From DATFFO01 sp963772815 (GTDB taxonomy: Bacteria; Actinomycetota; Acidimicrobiia; Spongiisociales; ZC4RG35): 64,000 nt of DNA. Under the pieces are notes generated by a model, which was given only the letters and a program-made list of their open reading frames with translations, made no database searches and had not been told where the DNA came from. This document shows positions 31,579-39,959 of this stretch, one piece after another; the stretch's first letter is position 1, and each line of letters opens with the position of its first letter. The stretch is taken from assembly GCA_963772815.1 (NCBI GenBank), contig CAVYYV010000005.1, positions 583,909 through 647,908 on the forward strand, in the 5' to 3' direction. The translations under genes and the position numbers were made by a program.

Positions 31579-32160
31579 TCAAACGTCGAAGAAGACGGTC
31601 TCGTCGTCACCCTGGATCCTGATGTCGAACCGATAAGTCGGCGGGTCCGATCCCTCGACCAGCCCTGCAATCAGCGTCTGGCGCCGGGGAGCGAGAATCC
31701 GGCGCAGGACCAGATCGTCCTGGTTGGCCTCCTCTTCGTCCGAGAAGTAGATGCGGGTGTAGAGCTGGTTGAGCATTCCCCTGGCCTGGAGGATGACCGA
31801 GATGTGGGGGGCCTGGAAGGAGCCCTCCGGATCCGGCACGAGGCCCGGCTTCACAGTCTCGATCCGGTACTGGCCGGTCTCGAACTCGGACATCGCCCGG
31901 GCAAAGCCGGTGAACCCCGGGCTCAACCCGATGTCGCGGGTGTCGTCGGGGTGGTTGTAACGACCGGCCGGGTTGGCTTGCCAGGTCTCGACCAGGGCAT
32001 CCTCGATCGGGTTGCGGTCTCCATCGAAGACCGTGCCCTCGATGATGATCCTCTGGCTCCCCGCCGGAGCCGGAAGGACGTTCTCGCCCTCTGCACCCAA
32101 ACGCATCGAAAAGTACGGACCCACCGTCTGGGAGGGAGTCTGGCCGAATCTGGCGCTCAT
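31579..32160 (-). CDS. pcaG: protocatechuate 3,4-dioxygenase alpha subunit
   Basis: 193 residues from ATG 32160 (MSARFGQTPSQTVGPYF), overlapping the pcaH stop by 4 bases. The intradiol dioxygenase fold is visible in DGDRNPIEDALVETWQANPAGRYNHP, TVKPGLVPDPEG and APHISVILQARGMLNQLYTRIYF. In the alpha subunit the iron ligands are partly lost, as here (APHISV in place of the PAHIHF of PcaH). It forms the alpha-beta oligomer with PcaH. Confidence 0.94.
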   Translation of the reverse strand: MSARFGQTPSQTVGPYFSMRLGAEGENVLPAPAGSQRIIIEGTVFDGDRNPIEDALVETWQANPAGRYNHPDDTRDIGLSPGFTGFARAMSEFETGQYRIETVKPGLVPDPEGSFQAPHISVILQARGMLNQLYTRIYFSDEEEANQDDLVLRRILAPRRQTLIAGLVEGSDPPTYRFDIRIQGDDETVFFDV

Positions 32161-32885
32161 CCTTCCTCCTCTTCCTCCACATTGCGCTCCTCGCCACGCA
32201 GGACGATGTCCCATCGCCAGCCCAATGCCCAGTTCTCCTCGGTGACGTCATGGTCGTAGGTGCCGACCATCCGCCCCCGGGACTGCTCAGGAGCCGAGTT
32301 GTAGATGGGATCAAGGGGCAGGAGCGGGTCACCCTCGAAATACATCTGGGTGACCAGGCGGGTGGCGATCGAAGGGCCCAGAACCGAGAAGTGAATATGT
32401 GCCGGACGCCAGGCGTTGGCGTGGTTGCCCCACGGATATGGCCCCGGCTTGATGGTCGTGAACCGGTAGCTTCCGTCAGGACCCGTGCTGCACTGGCCAA
32501 CACCGATGAAATTCGGGTCGAGGGGAGCGGGGAATGCCGTCTCACGCCAGTGCACGTACCGGCCGCAGGCGTTGGCCTGCCAAATCTCGAGGATCGTACC
32601 GGGGACGCCGTTCCCGTTCTCGTCAATGACTCTGCCCGTGACGATGATTCGCTCCCCGATGGCCGGCTCGCCCGTCCCGGCATTGGTGGTCAGGTCGGCG
32701 TCCTCCCTCGAGATCTCCGACCAGATGGGACCGGGACCGGTGCTCTCGGACAGGGTGCCGACGATGGCAAGGAGGTCGTGGGTCGGGCTCCGCTTCACCG
32801 TCGACTTGTAGTCGGGGTAGTTGAATGGCGGATGATCGGCGTATGCCTTGGGCCCGAAGTGGCGGATGATGGGCTCGGTCGTCAT
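32157..32885 (-). CDS. pcaH: protocatechuate 3,4-dioxygenase beta subunit
   Basis: 242 residues. The catalytic subunit: non-haem Fe(III) ligands are expected in CGRYVHW, PGPYPWGNHANAWRPAHIHF (Tyr and the two His of HIH), with the intradiol signature VIDENGNGVPGTILEIWQAN. It cleaves protocatechuate between the hydroxyls to 3-carboxy-cis,cis-muconate. Its ATG overlaps the pcaC stop by 4 bases. Confidence 0.95.
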   Translation of the reverse strand: MTTEPIIRHFGPKAYADHPPFNYPDYKSTVKRSPTHDLLAIVGTLSESTGPGPIWSEISREDADLTTNAGTGEPAIGERIIVTGRVIDENGNGVPGTILEIWQANACGRYVHWRETAFPAPLDPNFIGVGQCSTGPDGSYRFTTIKPGPYPWGNHANAWRPAHIHFSVLGPSIATRLVTQMYFEGDPLLPLDPIYNSAPEQSRGRMVGTYDHDVTEENWALGWRWDIVLRGEERNVEEEEEG

Positions 32886-33250
32886 GACTCTTCCTCCTCA
32901 TAGATCGATTTGGCCGTCTTGAAGGCGTGGTTCGCGGCAGGAACTCCGGCGTAGACCGCCACGTGCAACAGCACCTCGGATATCTCCTCAGGGCTTAGGC
33001 CCGTGTTGCGGGCGGCGCGAAGGTGCAGCTCCAGCTCTTCGTCATTGAGCGCCCCGAGGATGGCGATGGTGATCATGCTGCGCTCCCGGAGGTCGAGGCC
33101 CGGCCTGGTCCACACGTCACCCCATACGTTCTCGGTGATCCACCTCTGGAAGTCCCGGTCCAGGGACGAGGCCGCCTCCGTGGCCCGCTCGACGTGATCC
33201 GCCCCCAACACCCTCCGACGAATCTCCATCCCCTCCTCATAGATGCTCAT
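32882..33250 (-). CDS. pcaC: 4-carboxymuconolactone decarboxylase
   Basis: 122 residues from ATG 33250 (MSIYEEGMEIRRRVLGADHV). The family pattern is FQRWITENVWGDVWTRPGLD, RSMITIAILGALN and HLRAARNTGLSPEEI, ending YAGVPAANHAF. It removes CO2 from gamma-carboxymuconolactone to give the enol-lactone used by PcaD. Stand-alone form, not the PcaL fusion common in other Actinobacteria. Confidence 0.94.
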   Translation of the reverse strand: MSIYEEGMEIRRRVLGADHVERATEAASSLDRDFQRWITENVWGDVWTRPGLDLRERSMITIAILGALNDEELELHLRAARNTGLSPEEISEVLLHVAVYAGVPAANHAFKTAKSIYEEEES

Positions 33251-33272
33251 CAGACCTCCTTGGCGCCCGGGA

Positions 33273-34460
33273 TCACAGGGGCAGTCCAACATAGTTCTCG
33301 GCCATGGCCCGGCGGGCGTTCTCGGAGCCGTACAGATACTCCAGCTCGCTGCGCTGAAGCTTGCGGTCGAAGTCGTCGCTGACTCCGGGAAAGCGATGCA
33401 TCATCGAGGTCATCCACCAGGAGAAGCGGACCGCCTTCCACACTCTGAGCAGTGCCCTGTCCGAATAGCCGGCCAGCAGATCGTCGGCATGGTCGACGTA
33501 GTGGTACGTGATCGCCTGGGCCAGATAGACCACGTCGGAGATGGCCAGGTTGAGGCCCTTGGCGCCGGTGGGCGGAACGATATGGGCTGCGTCGCCGGCC
33601 AGGAAGAGGCGCCCGAAGCTCATCGGCTCGGCCACCCAGGACCGCAGCGGTGTTACCAGCTTCTCCACCGACGGACCGGTTATCAGCCGTTCGGCCGGTT
33701 CGGCGGGCAGACGAGCCTTGAGCTCTGACCAGAACCGGTCGTCGGGCCAATCCTCGATCTGGTCGTCCTCCAGGCCCTGCACGTAGTAGCGGCTCAGATT
33801 GGAGTTGCGCATCGAACACAGGGCGAAACCCCGGTCGTGGTTGGCGTAGATCAGCTCGTCGTTGACCGGAGGCGTCTCCGAGAGCAAGCCCACCCACACG
33901 AAGGGATAGGTCCGCTCGTAGGTGCGACGCAGAGACTGGGGGATGTAGTCGCGGGTGGCCGAATGGACCCCATCGCATCCGGCGATGAGATCACAGTCGA
34001 GCCTCCGGGTCTGGCCGTCCTTCTCGAACGTCACCCAGGGGTGGTCACTTTCCAGGTCGTGGAGTTCGACGTTCTCGGCTTCGTCCACCAAGACGATGCC
34101 GGCCTCGTCGATCGCCTCGTACAGGTCGTGCTGCACCTGGGTCTGGCCGTAGATGATCACGTGCTTGCCGGTCAGGTCCTCGAAGTCGACGTGGAGCATC
34201 CGGTCGGCGAAAGCCAGGTTGACCCCGTCGTGGACGAAGCCTTCCTCGTCCATCCGCTCCCCCAGGCCCGCCCGGCGCAGGATCTCCCCGCTCCCGTACT
34301 CGATCACGCCGGCCCGAACCCGGCCCAACACGTGCTCTCTGGACCTGAGCTCGAGAATCACACCCTCGATCCCCTCCAGATGGAGTAGGTAGGCAAGCAG
34401 CGATCCTGCCGGGCCTCCACCGACGATCGCCACCTGGGTGCGCTGGGGAGTGTCTGTCAT
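33273..34460 (-). CDS. pobA: 4-hydroxybenzoate 3-monooxygenase
   Basis: 395 residues, the standard PobA length. FAD motifs are VAIVGGGPAGSLLAYLL, the DG motif CDLIAGCDGVHSATR and the GD motif LFLAGDAAHIVPPTGAKGLN. PobA-specific stretches are RVRAGVIEYGSGEILRRAGL, HVIIYGQTQVQHDLYEA and SRYYVQG. It converts 4-hydroxybenzoate to protocatechuate with NAD(P)H and O2. First gene of the leftward operon, divergent from pcaI. Confidence 0.96.
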   Translation of the reverse strand: MTDTPQRTQVAIVGGGPAGSLLAYLLHLEGIEGVILELRSREHVLGRVRAGVIEYGSGEILRRAGLGERMDEEGFVHDGVNLAFADRMLHVDFEDLTGKHVIIYGQTQVQHDLYEAIDEAGIVLVDEAENVELHDLESDHPWVTFEKDGQTRRLDCDLIAGCDGVHSATRDYIPQSLRRTYERTYPFVWVGLLSETPPVNDELIYANHDRGFALCSMRNSNLSRYYVQGLEDDQIEDWPDDRFWSELKARLPAEPAERLITGPSVEKLVTPLRSWVAEPMSFGRLFLAGDAAHIVPPTGAKGLNLAISDVVYLAQAITYHYVDHADDLLAGYSDRALLRVWKAVRFSWWMTSMMHRFPGVSDDFDRKLQRSELEYLYGSENARRAMAENYVGLPL

Positions 34461-34583
34461 CTCTCGATCACCTGCGAGCCGACGCTACCGCCGACTTGGA
34501 GCAGCGTGGAGCCCGGAGCAGCATTGCGATCGGGTGACGGTCGGGCTCCGACTTTCGATGCGCCCTCGTATTGTCCATTGTGC

Positions 34584-34623
34584 TATGTTCGCACACCGTA
34601 CGCTCGTACGCATATTGAACATA
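34584..34623. promoter_or_regulatory. dyad in the pobA-pcaI divergent promoter region
   Basis: Inverted repeat TATGTTC (34584-34590) / GAACATA (34617-34623), enclosing two CGTACG hexamers (34597-34602 and 34605-34610) separated by CT. The region lies between divergent pobA and pcaI and is the obvious place for IclR-type PcaR control. By-eye call. Confidence 0.5.
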
Positions 34624-34681
34624 TCGACCCGCAGTGCGAGCATGGCACAGGCGCCGTGTCGGATACGAGGAGATCCATCAG

Positions 34682-35554
34682 TTGGCTGAGATCGTCTCAT
34701 TGAGCGAGGCCATCGCCGAGTTGGTCCCCGATGGCACTGTGGTGGCAATGGAGGGCTTCACCCATCTCATACCCTTCGCCGCCGGTCATGAGGTCATCCG
34801 GCAGGGAAGACGCGACCTGACCCTGATTCGCATGACCCCCGATTTGATCTACGACCAGATGATCGGGGCCGGCTGTGCTGCCCGTCTGGTCTTCTCATGG
34901 GGGGGAAACCCCGGGGTGGGCTCACTACACCGACTGCGCGACGCCATCGAGAACGGCTACCCGGCTCCGCTCGACATCGAGGAGCACAGCCACGCCGGGA
35001 TGGCCGCCCGCTACACCGCCGGTGCCTCGGGCCTGCCGTTCGGGGTCCTGCGGGGGTATCTGGGCTCCGACCTGGTTCAGCACACGAACGTGGCGCCGAT
35101 CGAGTGCCCGTTCACGGCCGAGGAGCTGAGCGCGGTCCCGGCCATCAACCCGGACGTGACCATCATCCATGCTCAGCAGGCGGACCGCCAGGGCAACGTG
35201 GGGCTGTGGGGCATCACGGGCGTGCAGCGCGAGGCAGCCCTGGCTGCCAAAGCCACCATCGTCACCGTGGAGGAGATAGTCGACGAGCTGAGCCCCGCCG
35301 GGCCCAACCCCGCCGTGCTTCCCTCCTGGACAGTCTCGGCCATTGCGTGTGTCCCCCGGGGGACTCATCCCTCCTATGCCATGGGTTACACGACCCGTGA
35401 CAACGCCTTCTACACCAGTTGGGACGACGTGTCCCGCGATCGGGAGGCCTTCGCCCGCTGGATCGAACGGTTCGTGCTCGGCCAGGCGGATTTCGAGGGC
35501 TACCTGGAGATGGTGGCCGACGGGTCGTCACTGGAGGAGGTACTGGGTGGCTGA
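34682..35554 (+). CDS. pcaI: 3-oxoadipate CoA-transferase subunit A
   Basis: 290 residues from TTG 34682, chosen for GAGGAG 9 bases upstream; the ATG-initiated extension has no family match. CoA-transferase family I alpha-subunit features are DGTVVAMEGFTHLIPFAAGHE, LIRMTPDLIYDQMIGAG, FSWGGNPGVGSLHRLRDA and EIVDELSP. With PcaJ it transfers CoA from succinyl-CoA to 3-oxoadipate. It overlaps pcaJ by 8 bases. Confidence 0.92.
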   Translation: MAEIVSLSEAIAELVPDGTVVAMEGFTHLIPFAAGHEVIRQGRRDLTLIRMTPDLIYDQMIGAGCAARLVFSWGGNPGVGSLHRLRDAIENGYPAPLDIEEHSHAGMAARYTAGASGLPFGVLRGYLGSDLVQHTNVAPIECPFTAEELSAVPAINPDVTIIHAQQADRQGNVGLWGITGVQREAALAAKATIVTVEEIVDELSPAGPNPAVLPSWTVSAIACVPRGTHPSYAMGYTTRDNAFYTSWDDVSRDREAFARWIERFVLGQADFEGYLEMVADGSSLEEVLGG

Positions 35555-36335
35555 GTCGGGTTCCCACCGCGACTACACGTCCGACGAGATCATGACGGTG
35601 ACGGCCGCCCGACACCTGAGGGACGGCCAGGTGTGCTTCGTCGGGATCGGGCTTCCCAGCGAGGCCGCCAACCTGGCCCGCCTCTCCCACGCACCCAGCG
35701 TGGTGCTCATCTACGAGTCCGGAACGATCGGGACCCGTCCCGACATACTGCCCCTTTCCATCGGAGACGGCGAGCTCGCCGAGCAGGCGGCGCTGGTCGT
35801 GGGGGTCCCTGAGGTCTTCGCCTACTGGCTGCAGGCGGGCCGGGTCGACGTGGGGTTCCTCTCCGCCGCCCAGATGGACCGATTCGGCAACCTCAACAGC
35901 ACCGTCATCGGCGACTACGACCATCCCAAGGTGCGCCTGCCCGGGGCCGGAGGTGCGCCGGAAATCGCTTCGGCTGCCCGGGAGGTCATTGTCATGCTGC
36001 GCCACACCCGGCGGGCCTTCGTCCCCTCGGTCGACTTCATCACCTCGGTGGGATTCGGGCGGGAAGGCGAAGGCCGCAACGGCCACCACGGCGCGGGGCC
36101 CGTGGTCGTGATCACCGACCTGGGCGTCCTCAAGCCGGATCCCGACACCAACGAGCTGACCCTGGTGGCGGTTCATCCCGGAGTGGAGCCCGACCAGGTG
36201 AGAGACAACACCGGCTGGGAGCTCCGGGTCGCCCCCGATCTCGGGGTCGGTGAGCCGCCTACTCCCACCGAGTTGGAGATCCTGCGGGGCCTGAAGGCGC
36301 GCACCGGGGAGGCCCACTCGAGGTCTACCGCCTGA
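35547..36335 (+). CDS. pcaJ: 3-oxoadipate CoA-transferase subunit B
   Basis: 262 residues from GTG 35547. Beta-subunit features are YTSDEIMTVTAARHLRDGQV, CFVGIGLPSEAANLAR, IYESGTIGTRPDILPLSIGD (carrying the active-site Glu region ESG) and the long C-terminal GVEPDQVRDNTGWELRVAPD. It is a separate subunit, unlike fused PcaIJ forms. Confidence 0.92.
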   Translation: MAESGSHRDYTSDEIMTVTAARHLRDGQVCFVGIGLPSEAANLARLSHAPSVVLIYESGTIGTRPDILPLSIGDGELAEQAALVVGVPEVFAYWLQAGRVDVGFLSAAQMDRFGNLNSTVIGDYDHPKVRLPGAGGAPEIASAAREVIVMLRHTRRAFVPSVDFITSVGFGREGEGRNGHHGAGPVVVITDLGVLKPDPDTNELTLVAVHPGVEPDQVRDNTGWELRVAPDLGVGEPPTPTELEILRGLKARTGEAHSRSTA

Positions 36336-36382
36336 CCCGGCCGACCGTTCGCTCTGCGAACACGGCGCTAGGCTCCTGACTC

Positions 36383-37162
36383 GTGCCCGATCAACGTTCC
36401 GGCGACTTCATCCAGTCCCTCGAGAAAGGGCTGGCAGTCATCAATTCGTTCTCCAGGGAGCGTCCCGCCCAGACTCTGAGTGAGGTGGCGCAACTGACCG
36501 GACTCACCCGTGCCACGGCGCGACGGGTACTACTGACACTGGTCGAGCTGGGCTACGTGCATCAGAACAGCCGCACCTTCACGCTCACGCCAAAGGTGCT
36601 CGACCTGGGGTATTCGTTCCTCTCCTCCTTCCACGTGGTGGAGCTGGCCCAGCCACCAATGGAGCGGCTGGTCGACGAGGTCAAGGAATCATCGTCGATG
36701 TCGGTGTTGGACCTGCCCGACATCGTGTACGTGGCGCGGGTCCCCACCACCCGGATCATGACCATCGCCCTGGCCCTGGGCTCGCGACTCCCGGCCTATC
36801 CCACCTCCATGGGTCGGGTGCTCCTGGCGGGGCTCGGTGAGGACGAGGTGGAGGACTACATCTCCCGGACCGAGTTCCACCAGCTAACGCCCCACACCAT
36901 CATCGACCCCGGAGAGTTCCGCTCCGCTATCGCCCGGGTCCGAGAGGAGGGCTACGCCCTGGTGGACCAGGAGTTGGAGGAGGGGGTGCGCTCGATCGCC
37001 GCCCCCATCACCAACGCTCGCGGAGAGGTCATCGCCGCCATGAACGTGTCCTGCCATGCCGCCCGGGTCAGCGTCACCAGGATGCGCAAGGAGTTCCGAC
37101 CCCGCCTCCTCTCCACCGCCCGCCAGATCAGCGACAGCGCCAGCGCTCTCCCGGGGACGTGA
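36383..37162 (+). CDS. pcaR: IclR-family regulator of protocatechuate catabolism (PcaR/PobR type)
   Basis: 259 residues from GTG 36383. The N-terminal winged HTH contains FIQSLEKGLAVINSF and LSEVAQLTGLTRATARRVLL. The C-terminal effector domain is typical of the PcaR/PcaU/PobR branch (LDLGYSFLSSFHVVELAQPP, SMSVLDLPDIVYVARVPT, GRVLLAGL, YALVDQELEEGVRSIA). It follows pcaIJ by 47 bases and probably binds the dyad between pobA and pcaI in response to an aromatic or 3-oxoadipate effector. The effector is unknown. Confidence 0.9.
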   Translation: MPDQRSGDFIQSLEKGLAVINSFSRERPAQTLSEVAQLTGLTRATARRVLLTLVELGYVHQNSRTFTLTPKVLDLGYSFLSSFHVVELAQPPMERLVDEVKESSSMSVLDLPDIVYVARVPTTRIMTIALALGSRLPAYPTSMGRVLLAGLGEDEVEDYISRTEFHQLTPHTIIDPGEFRSAIARVREEGYALVDQELEEGVRSIAAPITNARGEVIAAMNVSCHAARVSVTRMRKEFRPRLLSTARQISDSASALPGT

Positions 37163-37166
37163 CACG

Positions 37167-37284
37167 TCTGTGAACGCTTTCTCGGCTGATCGCCTCGAAA
37201 GCGTTCACAAAGTGCGCGTTTCGCCGCCCGACGGGGAGGTCTGTGAACCCTTTCGGCGCCGTCGGCGCGGAAGAGGTTCACAGA
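37167..37284. repeat. paired TGTGAAC hairpins, copy 2
   Basis: Two stem-loops, 37167-37210 and 37240-37284, each opening TGTGAAC and closing GTTCACA, with the same spacing logic as at 21658-21774. The inner stems differ in sequence between copies but keep pairing. Between pcaR and the potassium-channel gene. Confidence 0.7.
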
Positions 37285-37355
37285 GTGTCCGTTCCCACCC
37301 ACGCCGGTCCGGATAGCGTGGCGGTGATGCGGGACTGTGGGAAAGGCGGTTGTCG

Positions 37356-38342
37356 GTGAGCCCGACCCGGCGAGTTCAGATCGGCCTGTCGTTGCTGGCG
37401 ATCGTGATCGCGGTGGGGACGCTGGGTTACGTGGTGATCGAGAGAGCCAACCCCATCGATGCCCTCTACATGGTGATGATCACCGTCTCGACGGTGGGCT
37501 TCAGTGAGGTCTTCCCCCTCGATGCCGCCGGACGGATGCTGACCATCGGGATCATCATCTCCGGCGTCGGCACCTCCTTCTACACTATCGGTGCCGGATT
37601 CGAACTCCTCTTCCTACTCCGTGACCGCCGCCGACAGATGAGCATCATGCGCGAGATCGACCACCTCGATGGACACATCATCCTCTGCGGATACGGACGC
37701 GTCGGCCAGGGAGCGGCGGAGCGGCTCCGCGAGCGGAAGGCCGAAGTGGTGATCCTGGAGACCGACCAGGAGCGCTACGAGTCGGCGATCGAGGACGGCT
37801 TCAGGGCCATTGAAGGCGATGCCACCTCCAACCGCGTCCTGTCCGAGGCGGGCATCGAGCGGGCACGGGCGGTCATCGCCTGCGTCTCGGAAGACTCAGA
37901 CAACCTGGTCATCACACTTTCCGCCAAGGCCCTGGCTGCCAACGTCATGGTCGTGTCCCGCGCCACCGATCCCGAAGTCGAGTCCAAGCTGAAGCTGGCC
38001 GGTGCCGACCGGGTGGTGGCTCCCCAGGCGGTAGGTGCGGAGCGCCTGGCCGCCCTCACCCTCCAGCCCGCCCTGACAGACTTCTTCGACGTAGTCGTCG
38101 GCGGTCGGGCGGTCGAATTCCTGGTCGAAGAGATCGACGTGACCGACAAGTCGTCGGTCAATGGGCTCTCGATTCGGGAGTCGCGTATCCGCGAGGCCAG
38201 CGGGGCCCTGATCCTGGCAGTGGAGGACCGGAACCGCACCATGCTGGTCAACCCCGATCCCGAATTGGTGCTAACGGCCGGCCAGAAGGTCATCTGCGTC
38301 GGCACCAGGGCCCAGGTCGAAGCCGCCGCTCAAATGCTGTAG
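37356..38342 (+). CDS. potassium channel with RCK (TrkA-N/TrkA-C) domains
   Basis: About 328 residues from GTG 37356 (AAAGG 9 bases upstream; TTG 37350 is possible). It has a two-helix pore: TM1 at about 9-29, pore loop ITVSTVGFSEVFPLD, TM2 at about 60-85. An RCK NAD-binding domain (HIILCGYGRVGQGAAERLRE) and a C-terminal TrkA-C domain (about 240-328) follow. The selectivity filter reads TVGFSE instead of the usual TVGYGD. It should be a ligand-gated K+ channel in the membrane. Confidence 0.85.
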   Translation: MSPTRRVQIGLSLLAIVIAVGTLGYVVIERANPIDALYMVMITVSTVGFSEVFPLDAAGRMLTIGIIISGVGTSFYTIGAGFELLFLLRDRRRQMSIMREIDHLDGHIILCGYGRVGQGAAERLRERKAEVVILETDQERYESAIEDGFRAIEGDATSNRVLSEAGIERARAVIACVSEDSDNLVITLSAKALAANVMVVSRATDPEVESKLKLAGADRVVAPQAVGAERLAALTLQPALTDFFDVVVGGRAVEFLVEEIDVTDKSSVNGLSIRESRIREASGALILAVEDRNRTMLVNPDPELVLTAGQKVICVGTRAQVEAAAQML

Positions 38343-38373
38343 TCCTGTCGATGTCGCCCTAGATTCCTGGGCC

Positions 38374-39111
38374 GTGACTATCGGACAAGCCAGCATCCTG
38401 TTCTTGGCCGGCCTGGGAGCCGGCTTCGTCAACACCGTGGCAGGCGGAGGATCGGCCATCTCGGTGCCGATCCTGGTCGAGTTGGTGGGCAGCACCGTCG
38501 CCAACGGAACCAACCGCGTGGCAATTCTGCTGGCCAACATCACCGCCACGGCCAGTTTCTCCCGGGGTGGAGCGATCGAGTGGCGAGCAGTGTGGAAGCT
38601 GATCCCGCCGGCGGTGATGGGCGCCGCCTTGGGGGCCTGGGTGGCCACCGGCGTGTCGGCAGAGGGAATGCGCTCCGTGTTCGGGCTGGTGCTTCTCGTC
38701 GTGGCCGCCAGCGTCCTGATCCGACCCAGTCGCTGGGTGGCAGAACGGGAGTCACACCTGTCGGAACCCTGGCGGTCGGTCGTGTTCTTCCTGATCGGGT
38801 TCTACGGGGGGTTCGTGCAGGTGGGGGTCGGCTTCTTCCTCCTGGCCGGCCTGGTTTTGGGCGGCGGCATGAACCTGGTCACCGGAAACGCCGCCAAGGT
38901 GGTGATCATCGCCTGCTACACCGCAGTCGCCCTGATCATCTTCGCCGGGGCGGCCCAGGTCGACTACCTGCTGGGCCTGGTCCTGGCGGCAGGAAACTCG
39001 ACGGGAGCTCTCATCTCCTCCCGGCTCGCCCTCAAGAAGGGAGCCGAATGGGTGCGATGGTTCCTGATCGTCGCAGCCGTCGCAGCCGCCATCCGAATGC
39101 TCCTGGCCTGA
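38374..39111 (+). CDS. TauE/SafE (YfcA-type) membrane transporter
   Basis: 245 residues from GTG 38374 with about seven to eight membrane helices. Family signature GAGFVNTVAGGGSAISVP, second half GFYGGFVQVGVGFFLLAGLVL and GNAAKVVIIACYTAVAL. The family exports sulfite, sulfoacetate or other organic anions. In this island it could export an aromatic acid or sulfonate; the substrate is unknown. Confidence 0.87.
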   Translation: MTIGQASILFLAGLGAGFVNTVAGGGSAISVPILVELVGSTVANGTNRVAILLANITATASFSRGGAIEWRAVWKLIPPAVMGAALGAWVATGVSAEGMRSVFGLVLLVVAASVLIRPSRWVAERESHLSEPWRSVVFFLIGFYGGFVQVGVGFFLLAGLVLGGGMNLVTGNAAKVVIIACYTAVALIIFAGAAQVDYLLGLVLAAGNSTGALISSRLALKKGAEWVRWFLIVAAVAAAIRMLLA

Positions 39112-39117
39112 GGCAGG

Positions 39118-39915
39118 TCAATCGGAATCCATGCCGGCCAGGTCGGCGAGGCCCTCCCGTTGGACGCGGCGCAGGACAGACACCACGGCTCCCGTCATGT
39201 CGGCGCCCACCCCCAGGCCCTCCAGGTGCTGCCGGGCGGACTCCATCTCGACCAGGCGGCGATCGACGTGGACCTCGGTGCCGGACAGCATGCGTCGGAG
39301 GAAGGCTTCGTCGAGCGCCGTGAGCTGGTCCACCAGGTGCTCCCACAGCCAGGGAAGGTCGTCGGCCGCCCTTCCCGCCTCCAAGCTCTCGATGAGCAGG
39401 GCGGTCAGTCCCTTGGTGACGACACTGCGAAGCAGCTTGCGGCCGGCCGCCCGGCCCGCCCGCTCTCCGATGGCCTCGACCCGCCCACCCATTGGGTTCA
39501 CCAAACGGGTGAACTGGACGGCTCCGGTGCCGGAGGCCAACGCCGGAGTGGCAAGCCCCCGTCCTGGAACCGGGGCCATTAGGGCCACGTCGGCGAAGGC
39601 GACCTCGCCCTCGGCCGCCCGGACAGCCAGGTCTTGTTTGAGGCTCGGCGCGGCCGTGGCCAGATCGGCGTACACCGTCCCTGGGCCGATCGACTCCCAG
39701 GCTTGCGCCATGGCGCCGGGGGCGTCCTCTGCGGCGGTGACGGCAATCACCAATTGCGCTCCGGCCACTGCTGGGGCCGGTGAAGGGTGTCGGACTACCC
39801 CCGCCGGGGTCTCGACATCGGCCGGATCGAAACCGTGGACCTCGGCTCCGGCCCTGGCCAGGTCACCGCCTATGCGGAAACCGGCCTCACCTAGGCCGAA
39901 CAGGGCGACCCTCAC
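39118..39915 (-). CDS. NAD(P)-binding dehydrogenase with DUF1932 domain
   Basis: 265 residues. The N-terminal Rossmann domain VALFGLGEAGFRIGGDLARAG resembles 6-phosphogluconate/3-hydroxyisobutyrate dehydrogenases, followed by VIAVTAAEDAPGAM and YADLATAAPSLKQDLA. The C-terminal helical DUF1932 domain contains GRKLLRSVVTKGLTALLIE. Such proteins occur near aromatic-degradation genes, but the substrate is not established. It converges with the TauE gene and lies downstream of the OsmC-type gene in the same direction. Confidence 0.78.
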   Translation of the reverse strand: MRVALFGLGEAGFRIGGDLARAGAEVHGFDPADVETPAGVVRHPSPAPAVAGAQLVIAVTAAEDAPGAMAQAWESIGPGTVYADLATAAPSLKQDLAVRAAEGEVAFADVALMAPVPGRGLATPALASGTGAVQFTRLVNPMGGRVEAIGERAGRAAGRKLLRSVVTKGLTALLIESLEAGRAADDLPWLWEHLVDQLTALDEAFLRRMLSGTEVHVDRRLVEMESARQHLEGLGVGADMTGAVVSVLRRVQREGLADLAGMDSD

Positions 39916-39959
39916 CAGAGGCCGCGCACGGGAACCGGGGCGGGGCCGGCCTTCACCGG

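Noticed and set aside
31579..32160. Missing iron ligands in PcaG as a sign of inactivity
   Set aside because: The alpha subunit of protocatechuate 3,4-dioxygenase normally lacks them; the beta subunit PcaH next to it has the full set.
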